Of a stretch of 64,000 nt of DNA, positions 8,435-16,698 are shown piece after piece (position 1 is the first letter of the stretch; each line of letters opens with the position of its first letter). Source of the stretch: Actinotignum sanguinis (lineage in GTDB: Bacteria; Actinomycetota; Actinomycetes; Actinomycetales; Actinomycetaceae); the NCBI RefSeq assembly GCF_003957255.1, contig NZ_QDIE01000004.1, positions 1 to 64,000 on the forward strand, in the 5' to 3' direction. Below the pieces are notes generated by a model. It did no database searches. It had not been told where the DNA came from and was given only the letters and a program-made list of their open reading frames with translations. Both the position numbers and the translations under genes were made by a program.

Positions 8435-9859
8435 TTAGAGCGTGTAGTACAGCTCGAATTCGTAAGGGTGCGGGCGGGCACGCAGTGGCGTGACTTCCGC
8501 ATCCATCTTGTACTTAATCCAGGTGGCGATGAAATCTTCCGTAAAGACATCCCCTTCGAGAAGGAAATCGTGATCGGCTTCCAGCTCGGCCAAAGCCTCA
8601 TCGAGGGAGGCCGGGATCGTCTCGATATCCGCGTATTCTTCCGGAGGTAGCTCGTAAATATCCTTATCGATGGGTGCGGGCGGCTCGATCCGGTTACGGA
8701 TGCCGTCCAGGCCCGCCATGAGCTCGGCGGAGAAAGCCAGATAGGGATTAGCGGTGGGATCGGGAACCCGGAATTCAATACGCTTGGAGGCCGGGGAATT
8801 CCCGCTGAGCGGAATCCGGATCGCGGCTGAGCGGTTGCGCGCCGAATACACCAAATTAATGGGAGCCTCGAAACCGGGAACCAGGCGCCGGTACGAGTTC
8901 ACGGAGGGGTTGGTGAAAGCCGCGAGTGCCTTCCCGTGCGCCAGCAGGCCGCCCACGTACCAGCGGGCCAGGTCCGAAAGCTGGCCGTAGCCACGCGGAT
9001 CATGGAAAAGTGGCTGGCCATCCTTCCAGAGCGACATATGGCAGTGCATCCCCGAGCCGGCCGAATCAAAAAGCGGCTTGGGCATGAATGTGGCAGTTTT
9101 CCCGCATTCATCGGCAGCCCGGCGAATCACGTACTTGAATTTCATGAGGTCATCGGCCGCGGCGCGCAGGGAATTGAAACGGTAGTTAATTTCCTGCTGG
9201 CCACCCGCACCCACTTCGTGATGGGCGCGTTCCACATCCAGGCCCACCTGCGCCAGATACTGGCACATCACATCGCGTACGTCCTCATTGGCATCCACCG
9301 GTGCCACCGGGAAATAACCCTGCTGGTGCGGAATCTTGTAGCCGGTATTCCCGCCCGGTTCCGGCCGGCTCGAATTCCACGAGCCCTCATTGGAATCGAT
9401 GACGTACATAGAATGATTGACCGCGGTGTCATAGCGTACGTCGTCGAATAAATAAAACTCTGCTTCCGCACCCACTGAAATCGTGTCCGCAATTCCCGTG
9501 GAACGCAGGTAGGCTTCGGCGCGTTCGGCAACATTGCGCGGGTCGCGCGCAAAGGGCTCATCCGTATAGGGATCCACCACGTTGAAATTCATGATGAGGG
9601 TGGGCTCCGCGCGGAAAGGATCCACGAAGGCAGTGGACACATCCGGGAGCAGCTTCATATCCGATTCGTGAATCGAGGTGAATCCGCGGATAGAGGAGCC
9701 ATCGAACATATAGCCCTCGTTCATTTTTTCCGCGGTTGCCTGGGTGGCGGGCACCGTGAAATGCTGCATAACGCCGGGCAGGTCGCAAAAACGAATATCG
9801 AGGAATTGGATTTCGTGCTCCGCGATAAACTCGGCAGCTTCGGCGACACTTGTGAACAT
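8435..9859 (-). CDS. glnA: Glutamine synthetase type I, adenylylation-regulated
   Basis: The main ammonia-assimilating enzyme, a dodecamer making glutamine. It has 474 residues, the usual length for GlnA1. Signatures: [10 protein letters not shown] near residue 50, [11 protein letters not shown] near 218, HCHMSLW near 273 and [10 protein letters not shown] near 318. The adenylylation tyrosine is in [14 protein letters not shown] near residue 400, the site modified by GlnE. GGGAGGAG ends six bases before ATG 9857-9859. It stands alone, convergent with glnA2-glnE. Confidence 0.97.
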   Translation of the reverse strand: MFTSVAEAAEFIAEHEIQFLDIRFCDLPGVMQHFTVPATQATAEKMNEGYMFDGSSIRGFTSIHESDMKLLPDVSTAFVDPFRAEPTLIMNFNVVDPYTDEPFARDPRNVAERAEAYLRSTGIADTISVGAEAEFYLFDDVRYDTAVNHSMYVIDSNEGSWNSSRPEPGGNTGYKIPHQQGYFPVAPVDANEDVRDVMCQYLAQVGLDVERAHHEVGAGGQQEINYRFNSLRAAADDLMKFKYVIRRAADECGKTATFMPKPLFDSAGSGMHCHMSLWKDGQPLFHDPRGYGQLSDLARWYVGGLLAHGKALAAFTNPSVNSYRRLVPGFEAPINLVYSARNRSAAIRIPLSGNSPASKRIEFRVPDPTANPYLAFSAELMAGLDGIRNRIEPPAPIDKDIYELPPEEYADIETIPASLDEALAELEADHDFLLEGDVFTEDFIATWIKYKMDAEVTPLRARPHPYEFELYYTL

Positions 9860-9911
9860 GGTGGACTCCTCCCGGCGCGCGGCTCGGCTAGCGGTGCGGT
9901 TTACCCCATGT

Positions 9912-9940
9912 ATTTTAGCGCGCTACTCCCTGCTCAAAAA
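9912..9940 (-). promoter_or_regulatory. Candidate promoter of glnA
   Basis: On the minus strand TAAAAT (9912-9917) is preceded after 17 bases by TTTTTG (9935-9940). The -10 box is good and the -35 weak. It sits about 53 bases before the glnA start. Confidence 0.35.
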
Positions 9941-10032
9941 CCTGCGGACACGCCTCCGCCCGGCGGAACTCGTGTGGAATTCCCCGGGCGGATAGCGAAA
10001 TTTGCGTTGAATATGTACGACGGCGGCGCGGC

Positions 10033-10734
10033 CTACTGGCCGCGCAGGGCCCGCCGATTAGCGCGAATATTAGTGGGATCAATGCCCTTGGGGATATTGA
10101 GCGCCTTATTCCCCAGTGCGTCGAGGCGCTGGGACAGGGCCGAAACTTCCTGGGCGGAAATTTCCTTCTTGAGCTTCTTAATGGCCCGCTCGAGCTTGGC
10201 GAGCGGAACCTGACCTTCGCCATTACCCATGAAAATAGCGTGCACCGGGGCATTCGGTGCTACCCGGCGAATAGCGCGGCGCTCATCATCAATGAGTTTG
10301 CGGGTGCGTGAGATGGGGCCTTCTGCGACGAGAACCACGCCGGGCCGCCCGATGAGCCGGAAAACAAAATCTTGGTGGCGCGCGTTGAAACGCACCGGTT
10401 CGGTTTGCTTGACCCACGAGCCGCGCAACGAATCGAGAATCGCGGAGGTGGCCCCCGGCATGCCATCCAGCTGCGCGTAGCTGGCCGACCGCACCGCCCG
10501 GGTGAGAAGCAGCATAGGGAGCAGGAGCATGAGGAGAATACCGAAAACGGTCCACGCGATCCAGCTCTTCGTAAGGAAACCGAGGAGAATGCCGATCCCC
10601 AGGCCCGCGAGCCCGGCCAGGGCAAGCCACCAGCCTAGATGCCGGTAGGTACGCTTTGCGATGGTGAATGCGTCACGCAGAGTCTTGAAAAAGCCCGGCT
10701 TCTTCTTCGCGCCCTTGTTCTTATCCTGTGCCAT
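10033..10734 (-). CDS. DUF4191 family membrane protein
   Basis: A 233-residue protein of unknown function conserved in actinomycetes, usually near glnA and lipoate genes. A basic N-terminus (MAQDKNKGAKKKPGFFK) leads into two membrane segments at about residues 33-55 and 61-78. A cytoplasmic domain follows with GRPGVVLVAEGP and a Lys-rich helix (LERAIKKLKKE). The start is supported by AAGGAA eight bases before the ATG, and a TAGAAT box lies further upstream. It is followed on the same strand by glnA after 173 bases, but glnA has its own promoter signals. Confidence 0.85.
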   Translation of the reverse strand: MAQDKNKGAKKKPGFFKTLRDAFTIAKRTYRHLGWWLALAGLAGLGIGILLGFLTKSWIAWTVFGILLMLLLPMLLLTRAVRSASYAQLDGMPGATSAILDSLRGSWVKQTEPVRFNARHQDFVFRLIGRPGVVLVAEGPISRTRKLIDDERRAIRRVAPNAPVHAIFMGNGEGQVPLAKLERAIKKLKKEISAQEVSALSQRLDALGNKALNIPKGIDPTNIRANRRALRGQ

Positions 10735-10938
10735 CTGATTCCTTTTAAATCCTTCTCGATAGTCCCCGTCGATTCTAGACGATAGCGCCAGCTTTGTTGA
10801 GCACCGGGCCCAATCTCACGCCTGCGGGCAGCTTGAGGAGCGCCGCTGATCCGTGCGACTTGTGGAAAACGACGCCGCGGCAAGCTCGCCTGTGGATGGT
10901 CCCTGGACGGGATGGGGCGGTGGTGGTGAACTGTCCCC

Positions 10939-11454
10939 ATGTCGGGGGAAGGGAAAACGAAGCGGGTGGCTCTCCTGGTGCGATTGTGCGTTTTCGGGAT
11001 GGTAGCAGGCATACTCGCGGGAATGATTCTCGGTGCCCTTGTCCCCGGTATAAAGGAGGCGCGCACCGGCCCGCAGCAGGCGGCCAATGCGGAGCTTGAA
11101 GGCGGTCGGGAGCCGGAAGCACTGGCGGTGGCCCACCAGTTGGTAGCGGCCCGCGATGCTGCACTCACCGCTGGTGATACCGCTTCTTTGAGTAGCTTGA
11201 GCGTTCCGGAGGGCGCCGCGGCGGCAGCAGATGCACAGTTGCGCAGCGCGTTGGAAGCCTCTCCGGTTGCGAAGGTGGAAACTGAGGTGCGGAAAGCATC
11301 GTGGGTGGGGGAGGATCTCCTTGAGGTGATCACCGTGCAGCGGAGCCTCGTGCTTGCCAACGGGGAAACTATCGGGCCGCAACCGGAGCGGTGTGCGCGG
11401 TGGCAGCTGAGTCCGCAGCCGTGGCGGATTGTGGCGGTTCACCCGTGTTTGTAA
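10939..11454 (+). CDS. Hypothetical membrane-anchored protein
   Basis: 171 residues, family not recognised. A short basic N-terminus (MSGEGKTKR) precedes one membrane segment at about residues 10-33. An exported Ala/Glu-rich domain follows with a terminal CARWQLSPQPWRIVAVHPC stretch holding two cysteines that could form a disulphide. The Trp-rich end resembles NTF2-like Mce-associated or lipoprotein folds, but that is only a similarity of pattern. No ribosome-binding site is seen; TGAACT lies six bases before the ATG, so it may be leaderless. It is divergent from DUF4191. Confidence 0.65.
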   Translation: MSGEGKTKRVALLVRLCVFGMVAGILAGMILGALVPGIKEARTGPQQAANAELEGGREPEALAVAHQLVAARDAALTAGDTASLSSLSVPEGAAAAADAQLRSALEASPVAKVETEVRKASWVGEDLLEVITVQRSLVLANGETIGPQPERCARWQLSPQPWRIVAVHPCL

Positions 11455-11760
11455 GCGGGCCGCCCGTGTTTATCACCGCCGAGACAATTGACCGGTTACT
11501 AACATCACGAGGCGTGTTCGTAAGATTAAACGAGACCCCCAGTACAGGCTTAGCAACAACGGGTTTGCGGTAGCGATACCAGGCGGGTTGGCCACATACA
11601 GGGCCAGCGCGCCGTGGACTGTTTGGGACGCAGAGTGTACGTCACGGATATAGAAGCGCAGAAAAACTGTTACCCACGTGCATGCTGTTAGTTGGCCCTG
11701 CCGTGATCACTCGCTCGCGTGGGCAAGCGTGGACGATGCGAGTGGTGATGCCCATAAATT

Positions 11761-11881
11761 GCAACATCTCGACGGGCATCTCTTCAGAATGCAACACCCT
11801 GACAGCAGGCCCCACAAAAAGCAACCCCACGACAGACGAGACCCACAGGATGCAACCCCACGACATCAAAACAATTTCTTA
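11761..11881 (-). repeat. Degenerate 30-base tandem repeat, four units
   Basis: On the plus strand GCAAC begins at 11761, 11791, 11821 and 11852, so the period is 30, 30 and 31 bases. Each unit starts with GCAAC, three or four variable bases and a conserved CGAC/TGAC; the other half varies. On the minus strand the units read GTTGCATTCTGTGGG-like, followed by about 15 variable bases. An inverted copy, GTTGCATTTTGAT, lies on the plus strand at 11893-11905. The identity of the element is unknown. Confidence 0.6.
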
Positions 11882-12331
11882 ATGTAGCTGCAGTTGCATT
11901 TTGATTTCGGGCAAACGTGGCGGCCTTCCCGCGAGAGTCTCATGGGTTTCACGAACTTCAATAGTCACACCGGCCCTTGGGGAGGGGGATCTGTTTTCAT
12001 AACTGTACTGCGCTTGTCGTACATGCGAAGTACATCCCGGGAAAACACCCCCTCCCCGCCGGCGCGGTGGGCGGCGAGGCAAGGCAGCGGGTGGCACAGG
12101 CCCCAATCGCCGTTTCAGCGCGGTGATACAGCGCAATGCTCAGGCGCGGTGGTCCGGTGCAGTGCTCCAGATTCGCGGGTCAGTCAGGCAGCCCGGCTAG
12201 GTAAAGTGCGAGTGCGGGACATCGCCTCCCACAGGATGCGCGTAAGGGACACGAAACCATCCCGAAAGGGTGCTCTCCCTCGGACTTTGTTTCCGGGCAC
12301 GGTTCGTGCAGCTCCGTCCGCACCCCCGACT

Positions 12332-12355
12332 GTCTATTAACCCGTCTATTAACCC
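12332..12355. repeat. Perfect 12-base tandem duplication
   Basis: GTCTATTAACCC occurs twice, head to tail, at 12332-12343 and 12344-12355. It lies just downstream (minus strand) of the sucB terminator. Confidence 0.85.
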
Positions 12356-12359
12356 GAAA

Positions 12360-12406
12360 GCTCCCCGGTCCCGATAATGCCCATGAGCACTATCGGAACC
12401 GGGGAG
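12360..12406 (-). terminator. Terminator of the lpdA-sucB unit
   Basis: GCTCCCCGGT..CCGATA pairs with TATCGG..ACCGGGGAGC: ten plus six base pairs with one internal mismatch, and a 14-base loop. On the minus strand the stem is followed by TTTCGGGTTAATAG. It lies 91 bases beyond the sucB stop. Confidence 0.75.
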
Positions 12407-12443
12407 CATCTTCACGCGCGGTCACGCGTGCGGCCGAGGTTGT

Positions 12444-12488
12444 GTTAGTGAGTTATTTAGCTACTCAGGTGCTGAGTAACCCACTAAC
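12444..12488. repeat. Nested inverted repeat just after sucB
   Basis: The outer arms GTTAGTG-A-GTTA and TAAC-C-CACTAAC enclose a perfect inner hairpin TACTCAG-GTG-CTGAGTA (12462-12478). It begins 8 bases after the sucB stop and could protect the mRNA 3' end or act as a first terminator. Confidence 0.6.
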
Positions 12489-12496
12489 CGAATTCC

Positions 12497-14266
12497 TTAG
12501 AACGCACCCTCGAAATCGGCTTCTTCCAGGCGAGCCTTGAACTCCTTGAGGAAGCGGCCCGCATCTGCGCCGTCGACCAAACGGTGATCGTACGTGATGG
12601 CGGGGTAGAGGTAGGAACGAATACCGATGGATTCGTTGCCGTCCGCATCCTTGACGATGCCAGGTTCGCGCATAATCGCACCGATCCCCAGAATGGCTAC
12701 CTCCGGCTGGTTGATGACCGGGGTGTCAAACATGACGCCGTTAGAACCGGTATTTGTAATGGTGAAGGTACCGCCGGTGAGGTCATCAACCGCGGCTTCG
12801 CCATTGCGTACCTTGGCGGCACCGGTGTTAATGGCGCGTGCCAGGCCCGCGATATTGAGATCCCCGGCGTTCTTGATCACCGGGACGAACAGGCCCTTGG
12901 GGGTATCCACCGCGATGCCGATGTTCTCGTAATCGAAGTACTCCACCTCGTTGTCCTTGATGGTGGCGTTGAGCTTCGGGTGGTTCTTCAGGGTATCGAT
13001 AGCAGCCTTGACGAAGAAAGGCAGGTAGGTCAGCTTGGTACCTTCACGTTCTGCGAAAGCAGCCTTATTGGCTTCCCGAAGCTTGACGATCTTCGTGACA
13101 TCCACCTTGATGACGGTGGTCAGCTGCGCCGAAATCTGGAGGGATTCCACCATGCGCTTGGCGATGGTCTGGCGCAGGCGCGTCATCTTCGCGGTGGTGC
13201 CGCGCAGCTGAGCCGCCTCAGCGGAAGGCGCACTCGGCGCGGCCTTCTTTGCCGGGGTGGGTGCCGCAGCTGCGGCCGGGGCCGGCTGAGAAGCGGCAGC
13301 CTGGGCACGCGCGGCTTCTTCCACGGCCTTCTGCGCGGCAGCGGCTGCCTCTTCAACATCCTGGCGGCGAATACGCCCACCCACGCCGGAGCCCTTGACC
13401 GCGGAGAGATCCACATCCAACTCCTTGGCCAGCTTCCGCACGATCGGGGTGATATAAGCATCGGGTTCGGAGAATCCGGTACCGGCAGCAGCCGAATCCA
13501 GATCCGGCGTATGCGCCTGGTTTTCCTGCTGGGCCGGGGTGCCGTGCTGCGGGGTACCGGAAGCCGGTTCTTGGACCGCTGCCACACTGGCCGGTGCCTC
13601 AGCCGGGGCCGCACCGGCGGCGGGAGCCGCGGGAGCGGGCGCGGCTGCGCCGTCGCCGATATAAGCAATCACGGTACCCACCGCAACCGTTTCATCTTCC
13701 TGGACCACAATCTTCTGGATAGTGCCAGCGGCCGGGGCGGGAACTTCCGAATCGACCTTATCCGTGGATACTTCCACGATGGGCTGGCCGGCTTCGACCT
13801 CCTCACCTTCGGCCACCAGCCACGAGGTGACGGTTCCTTCACTAACCGATTCACCCAGGGCCGGCATTTTCACTTCCACACCGGTAGCCGGGCCGCCCTG
13901 CTGCGGGGCGGGAGCTGCTGGTGCAGGAGAACTCGGAGCGGGGGCCGGTGCTGCCGGAGCAGCAGCCGGGGCCGCTTCTTCCGCGTGGGCAGCGTTGCTG
14001 GCGGGAGCCGCCGGAGCAGCCACGCCGGAGCCATCACCGATATAGGCGAGGATGGCACCTACTTCAACTTCTTCGTCTTCCTGGACGAGGATCTGTTCGA
14101 TAACACCTTCCGCGGGAGAAGGAACTTCCGAATCGACCTTGTCTGTGGACACTTCGACAATCGGCTCATCGAGCGACACGGTATCGCCCACCTGCTTAAG
14201 CCAGGCGGTCACGGTACCGGTGGTGACGGATTCGCCCAGGGCGGGCATCTTCAACGGTTCAGACAT
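12497..14266 (-). CDS. sucB: E2 component of 2-oxo acid dehydrogenase (dihydrolipoamide succinyltransferase)
   Basis: Transfers acyl groups from lipoyl arms to CoA in the oxoglutarate and/or pyruvate dehydrogenase complex. The 589 residues hold two lipoyl domains, each with STDKVDSEVP (lipoylated lysines K43 and K170), joined by Ala/Pro-rich linkers. A peripheral E3-binding domain lies near residues 268-305 (ITPIVRKLAKELDVDL) and the catalytic domain near 355-589, with H561 and D565 in DHRLVDG. The actinobacterial E2 of this type (SucB/DlaT) can serve both complexes. It lies 18 bases downstream of lpdA (E3), forming an operon; E1 genes are not in the window. Confidence 0.93.
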   Translation of the reverse strand: MSEPLKMPALGESVTTGTVTAWLKQVGDTVSLDEPIVEVSTDKVDSEVPSPAEGVIEQILVQEDEEVEVGAILAYIGDGSGVAAPAAPASNAAHAEEAAPAAAPAAPAPAPSSPAPAAPAPQQGGPATGVEVKMPALGESVSEGTVTSWLVAEGEEVEAGQPIVEVSTDKVDSEVPAPAAGTIQKIVVQEDETVAVGTVIAYIGDGAAAPAPAAPAAGAAPAEAPASVAAVQEPASGTPQHGTPAQQENQAHTPDLDSAAAGTGFSEPDAYITPIVRKLAKELDVDLSAVKGSGVGGRIRRQDVEEAAAAAQKAVEEAARAQAAASQPAPAAAAAPTPAKKAAPSAPSAEAAQLRGTTAKMTRLRQTIAKRMVESLQISAQLTTVIKVDVTKIVKLREANKAAFAEREGTKLTYLPFFVKAAIDTLKNHPKLNATIKDNEVEYFDYENIGIAVDTPKGLFVPVIKNAGDLNIAGLARAINTGAAKVRNGEAAVDDLTGGTFTITNTGSNGVMFDTPVINQPEVAILGIGAIMREPGIVKDADGNESIGIRSYLYPAITYDHRLVDGADAGRFLKEFKARLEEADFEGAF

Positions 14267-14284
14267 AGAGTTTTCTCCCTCGAT

Positions 14285-15658
14285 TTAGTGGTTGTGGAGC
14301 GGCTTGCCCGCGAGGACCAGTGCCGCTTCGCCGATTGCTTCGTTCTGGGTGGGGTGGGCGTGGATAAGACCATCGAAGTCCTGCGCGTAAGCTTCCCAGG
14401 CCACCATGAGTTCACCTTCACCGATCTGTTCGGACATACGTGCCCCGATGGCGTGGAAGCCCACGATGGGACCGTCCTTGACCGCGACCAGCTTAACGAA
14501 ACCGGCCGCACCCAGCATCTGGGACTTGCCATTACCGGTGAGGTTGAAGGTGGCGGTGGTGATATTTTCCTTGCCGTATTGTTCCTCGGCCTTGTCCTGA
14601 TTGAGGCCGACCGAGGCGATTTCCGGGGTGCAGAAAGTCACGCGCGGAATCTTCGTTTCGTCAATCACCTTGGGGTTGAGACCCGCGATATCTTCCGCAA
14701 CGAAAATCCCCTGGAGGAAACCGCGGTGTGCCAGCTGGAGGCCGGGCACAATATCGCCCACCGCGTAGATTCCATCAATGTTGGTGCGCAGCCGCTCATC
14801 AGTGAGGACGAAACCACGATCCATCTTTACCCCGACTTCTTCGTAGCCGAGGTTCGCGGTGGCCGGACCGCGCCCGATAGCGATGAGTAGATAATCCGCC
14901 TCGAATTCCTTGCCGTCCTGGGTGAAAACCTTGACGGAATGATCGGTCTGTTCGAGGTGATCAAACATGGTTCCGGTGGCGAATTTAATTCCGCGCTTGC
15001 GGAACTGGCGTTCCAGATTCTTGGAAACTTCCGGATCCTCATTGGGGACCAGGCGCGGCAGGCCCTCAATAATCTGGACTTCTGCCCCGTAGGAGCGCCA
15101 CGCGGAGGCGAATTCCACCCCGATGACTCCGCCGCCCAGCACGATCACGGACCCGGGGGCTTCACCTAGCTCCAGCGCTTCGGTGGAGGTGAGCACACGG
15201 CCGGTGATCTCCTGGCCGATGGTCTTCGAATAGGAGCCAGAGGCAAGCACCACGTGCTTGCCGCGGTAGTGCACGCCATCAACGGCGATGGTGTCTTTCG
15301 CAACAAGCCTGCCCCAGCCCTGCACAATCTCAACTCCGCGCGAGGAGACCAGGCCGGTCAAGCCCTTGAACATCTTTTCGATAACGCCATTCTTGTAAGC
15401 CTGCAAGGTAGGCATATCGATACCCTCAAAAGAGCCCTTCACACCGATGGAGGGGCCTTCGCGCATTTCATCGGCAACATCAGCGGCGTGCAGCAGTGCT
15501 TTGGTGGGGATGCACCCGCGGTGCAAACAGGTACCGCCGAGTTTGTCAGCCTCAATGAGAGCAACGGTCAGGCCCAGCTGACCGGCACGAAGCGCGGCCG
15601 CGTAGCCGCCGCTGCCGCCACCGAGGATGACGACGTCGTACTCTTTCGTTTCTGCCAC
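14285..15658 (-). CDS. lpdA: Dihydrolipoyl dehydrogenase (E3)
   Basis: FAD enzyme that reoxidises the dihydrolipoyl groups of E2, passing electrons to NAD. The GTG at 15656-15658 is preferred over the longer frame, because GAAGGGAAA ends five bases before it; this gives 457 residues. Features are the FAD-binding VVILGGGSGGYAAAL near residue 9, the redox disulphide GGTCLHRGCIPTK (C44, C49), the NAD-binding VIVLGGGVIGVEFAS, and the C-terminal HAHPTQNEA His-Glu dyad. It is first gene of the lpdA-sucB operon. Confidence 0.95.
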   Translation of the reverse strand: MAETKEYDVVILGGGSGGYAAALRAGQLGLTVALIEADKLGGTCLHRGCIPTKALLHAADVADEMREGPSIGVKGSFEGIDMPTLQAYKNGVIEKMFKGLTGLVSSRGVEIVQGWGRLVAKDTIAVDGVHYRGKHVVLASGSYSKTIGQEITGRVLTSTEALELGEAPGSVIVLGGGVIGVEFASAWRSYGAEVQIIEGLPRLVPNEDPEVSKNLERQFRKRGIKFATGTMFDHLEQTDHSVKVFTQDGKEFEADYLLIAIGRGPATANLGYEEVGVKMDRGFVLTDERLRTNIDGIYAVGDIVPGLQLAHRGFLQGIFVAEDIAGLNPKVIDETKIPRVTFCTPEIASVGLNQDKAEEQYGKENITTATFNLTGNGKSQMLGAAGFVKLVAVKDGPIVGFHAIGARMSEQIGEGELMVAWEAYAQDFDGLIHAHPTQNEAIGEAALVLAGKPLHNH

Positions 15659-15771
15659 AGGATTTCCCTTCGCAATACAACATTTTGGAATGCGGTACAA
15701 GAGCCGCTATACCTATATTCTGCCATGCCGAGGTGTTATCTGGAACGCATCACGCTCCCAGCGAGGGTCGC

Positions 15772-15777
15772 TAAAAT
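15772..15777 (+). promoter_or_regulatory. -10 box of a leaderless gene (start 15784)
   Basis: TAAAAT ends six bases before ATG 15784, so the mRNA should begin at or next to the start codon. No ribosome-binding site is present. Confidence 0.6.
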
Positions 15778-15783
15778 CACCGT

Positions 15784-16098
15784 ATGGGTCTTTTTTCGCG
15801 TCGCTCCCGTTCCCGTGCTGCTCACGGCGGTGCTCGCCGTTCGACGACGGCGAAACACTTCGCCGATTTCATCGAGACTCGCGCGGGGGTGGAAGCCTAT
15901 TTTGAGGTGGAAACTCCGCGTGAGCCAGCAGCTCTTCTTCTCGTTGCTCGCACGGGGGAGTGGACCCGCCGGCGGGTGCCCGATCTGGCGGCAGGAGCAC
16001 AACTTGCTCGGGAACTGGGCATACCTTTCTACGAAATTAACCGCACCGGATACCCCGAGTCGGTACGTCGTTGGAATGCGGAGCACCGGCGCGCTTAA
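15784..16098 (+). CDS. Small conserved-looking protein of unknown function
   Basis: 104 residues, very basic N-terminus (MGLFSRRSRSRAAHGGARR), then a compact domain with FADFIETRAGVEAYFEVETP, a central LLLVARTGEWTRRRVP strand pair and a helical end (YPESVRRWNAEHRRA). No membrane segment or signal peptide. Family not recognised; the alternation of strands and helices suggests a small globular fold. It is divergent from lpdA, and the promoter signal favours leaderless translation from ATG 15784. The next gene follows after 81 bases. Confidence 0.65.
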   Translation: MGLFSRRSRSRAAHGGARRSTTAKHFADFIETRAGVEAYFEVETPREPAALLLVARTGEWTRRRVPDLAAGAQLARELGIPFYEINRTGYPESVRRWNAEHRRA

Positions 16099-16179
16099 AG
16101 GTTTATGATGGTACGTCGTCTCCGCGGTCAGTGCCGCGAAGGAGACGCACAGCCAGTGCAGGATTCTGGGAGGAGCCAG

Positions 16180-16605
16180 GTGACTAGTGAAATGATTCGA
16201 GACGAGAGGCGCACCGCCGTGGGCTGGCCTCTCTTCCTCCTCATTGCGCTGAGCCTGGGGGCCGCTATTTTCGTGTGGCGTGCCATCGTCGCGGGCACCG
16301 AGGATTTTCAACTGGGCTATCCCGGGCGCATGGCTACCACGCTGGTGGCAGCGCTCGTCTGGGTGCTTGCCTGCGCCGGCTCACTCCACAACGGGCGGCG
16401 GATGCGCTGGGTGGCCACCGCCTGCTGGAGCGCCAATATCGTGATGGCTGTGGTGGGCGTAGTGATTCCCGATCTTTTCCACCAGGTGAGCCCCTGGTAC
16501 CAGGCCGGAGCCACCTATTATTACCTTCCTACCCTCGGGGCCATTGCCGGGCTGGCCTGGATCATGTGGTCGCGGCCAGCCAGCATCGCCCAGCGCAATC
16601 TTTAG
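16180..16605 (+). CDS. Small integral membrane protein, unknown function
   Basis: About 141 residues with four hydrophobic segments near residues 16-36, 49-66, 75-96 and 105-125. The GTG at 16180 (VTSEMIRDERR) was chosen because GGGAGGAG lies at 16168-16175; the longer frame from 16105 has no such site. A Tyr-rich stretch (WYQAGATYYYLP) lies between segments three and four. No family recognised with confidence. It probably shares a transcript with the preceding gene. Confidence 0.7.
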   Translation: MTSEMIRDERRTAVGWPLFLLIALSLGAAIFVWRAIVAGTEDFQLGYPGRMATTLVAALVWVLACAGSLHNGRRMRWVATACWSANIVMAVVGVVIPDLFHQVSPWYQAGATYYYLPTLGAIAGLAWIMWSRPASIAQRNL

Positions 16606-16627
16606 AGCTTTCGTTGCAATCTTTAGA
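16595..16627. repeat. 12-base direct repeat across a stop codon
   Basis: GCAATCTTTAGA occurs at 16595-16606 and 16616-16627, offset 21 bases. The first copy contains the stop codon of the membrane protein gene, which suggests a small local duplication. Confidence 0.7.
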
Positions 16628-16637
16628 TTTTCGCCCG

Positions 16638-16669
16638 CACCCCTGCGCCCCGGCACCCCTGGGCCCCGG
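16638..16669. repeat. 16-base tandem repeat
   Basis: CACCCCTGCGCCCCGG followed directly by CACCCCTGGGCCCCGG, one mismatch. It lies between two converging genes and could help end transcription, but no function is evident. Confidence 0.7.
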
Positions 16670-16698
16670 CACCGAGGTCTAATTTTTGAGTTACGGGC

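Larger units (their letters stand above)
11455..12496. other. Long non-coding interval with repeats and hairpins
   Basis: Over 1 kb without a credible gene: frames on both strands are short and their translations look random. It contains a degenerate 30-base tandem repeat (11761-11881), an inverted copy of its core at 11893-11905, a perfect 12-base tandem duplication (12332-12355) and two hairpins serving sucB (12360-12406, 12444-12488). It may be the decayed remains of an accessory insertion between housekeeping genes. Confidence 0.6.

Noticed and set aside
11642-11869. 75-codon minus-strand frame made of the 30-base repeats
   Set aside because: It stays open because the repeat length is a multiple of three; no ribosome-binding site or known family. 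Kept as a repeat, not a gene.
11761-11881. Possible CRISPR array
   Set aside because: Units share only short blocks, period is 30 bases with no room for separate spacers, and no cas genes are nearby.
11894-12340. 148-codon open frame in the gene-free interval
   Set aside because: No start signal, no recognisable sequence, and it runs across repeats; treated as non-coding.
12584-14890. 768-codon open frame on the plus strand
   Set aside because: It is antisense to sucB and lpdA; the translation is His/Gly/Arg-rich with no family resemblance and exists because of the codon bias of the real genes.
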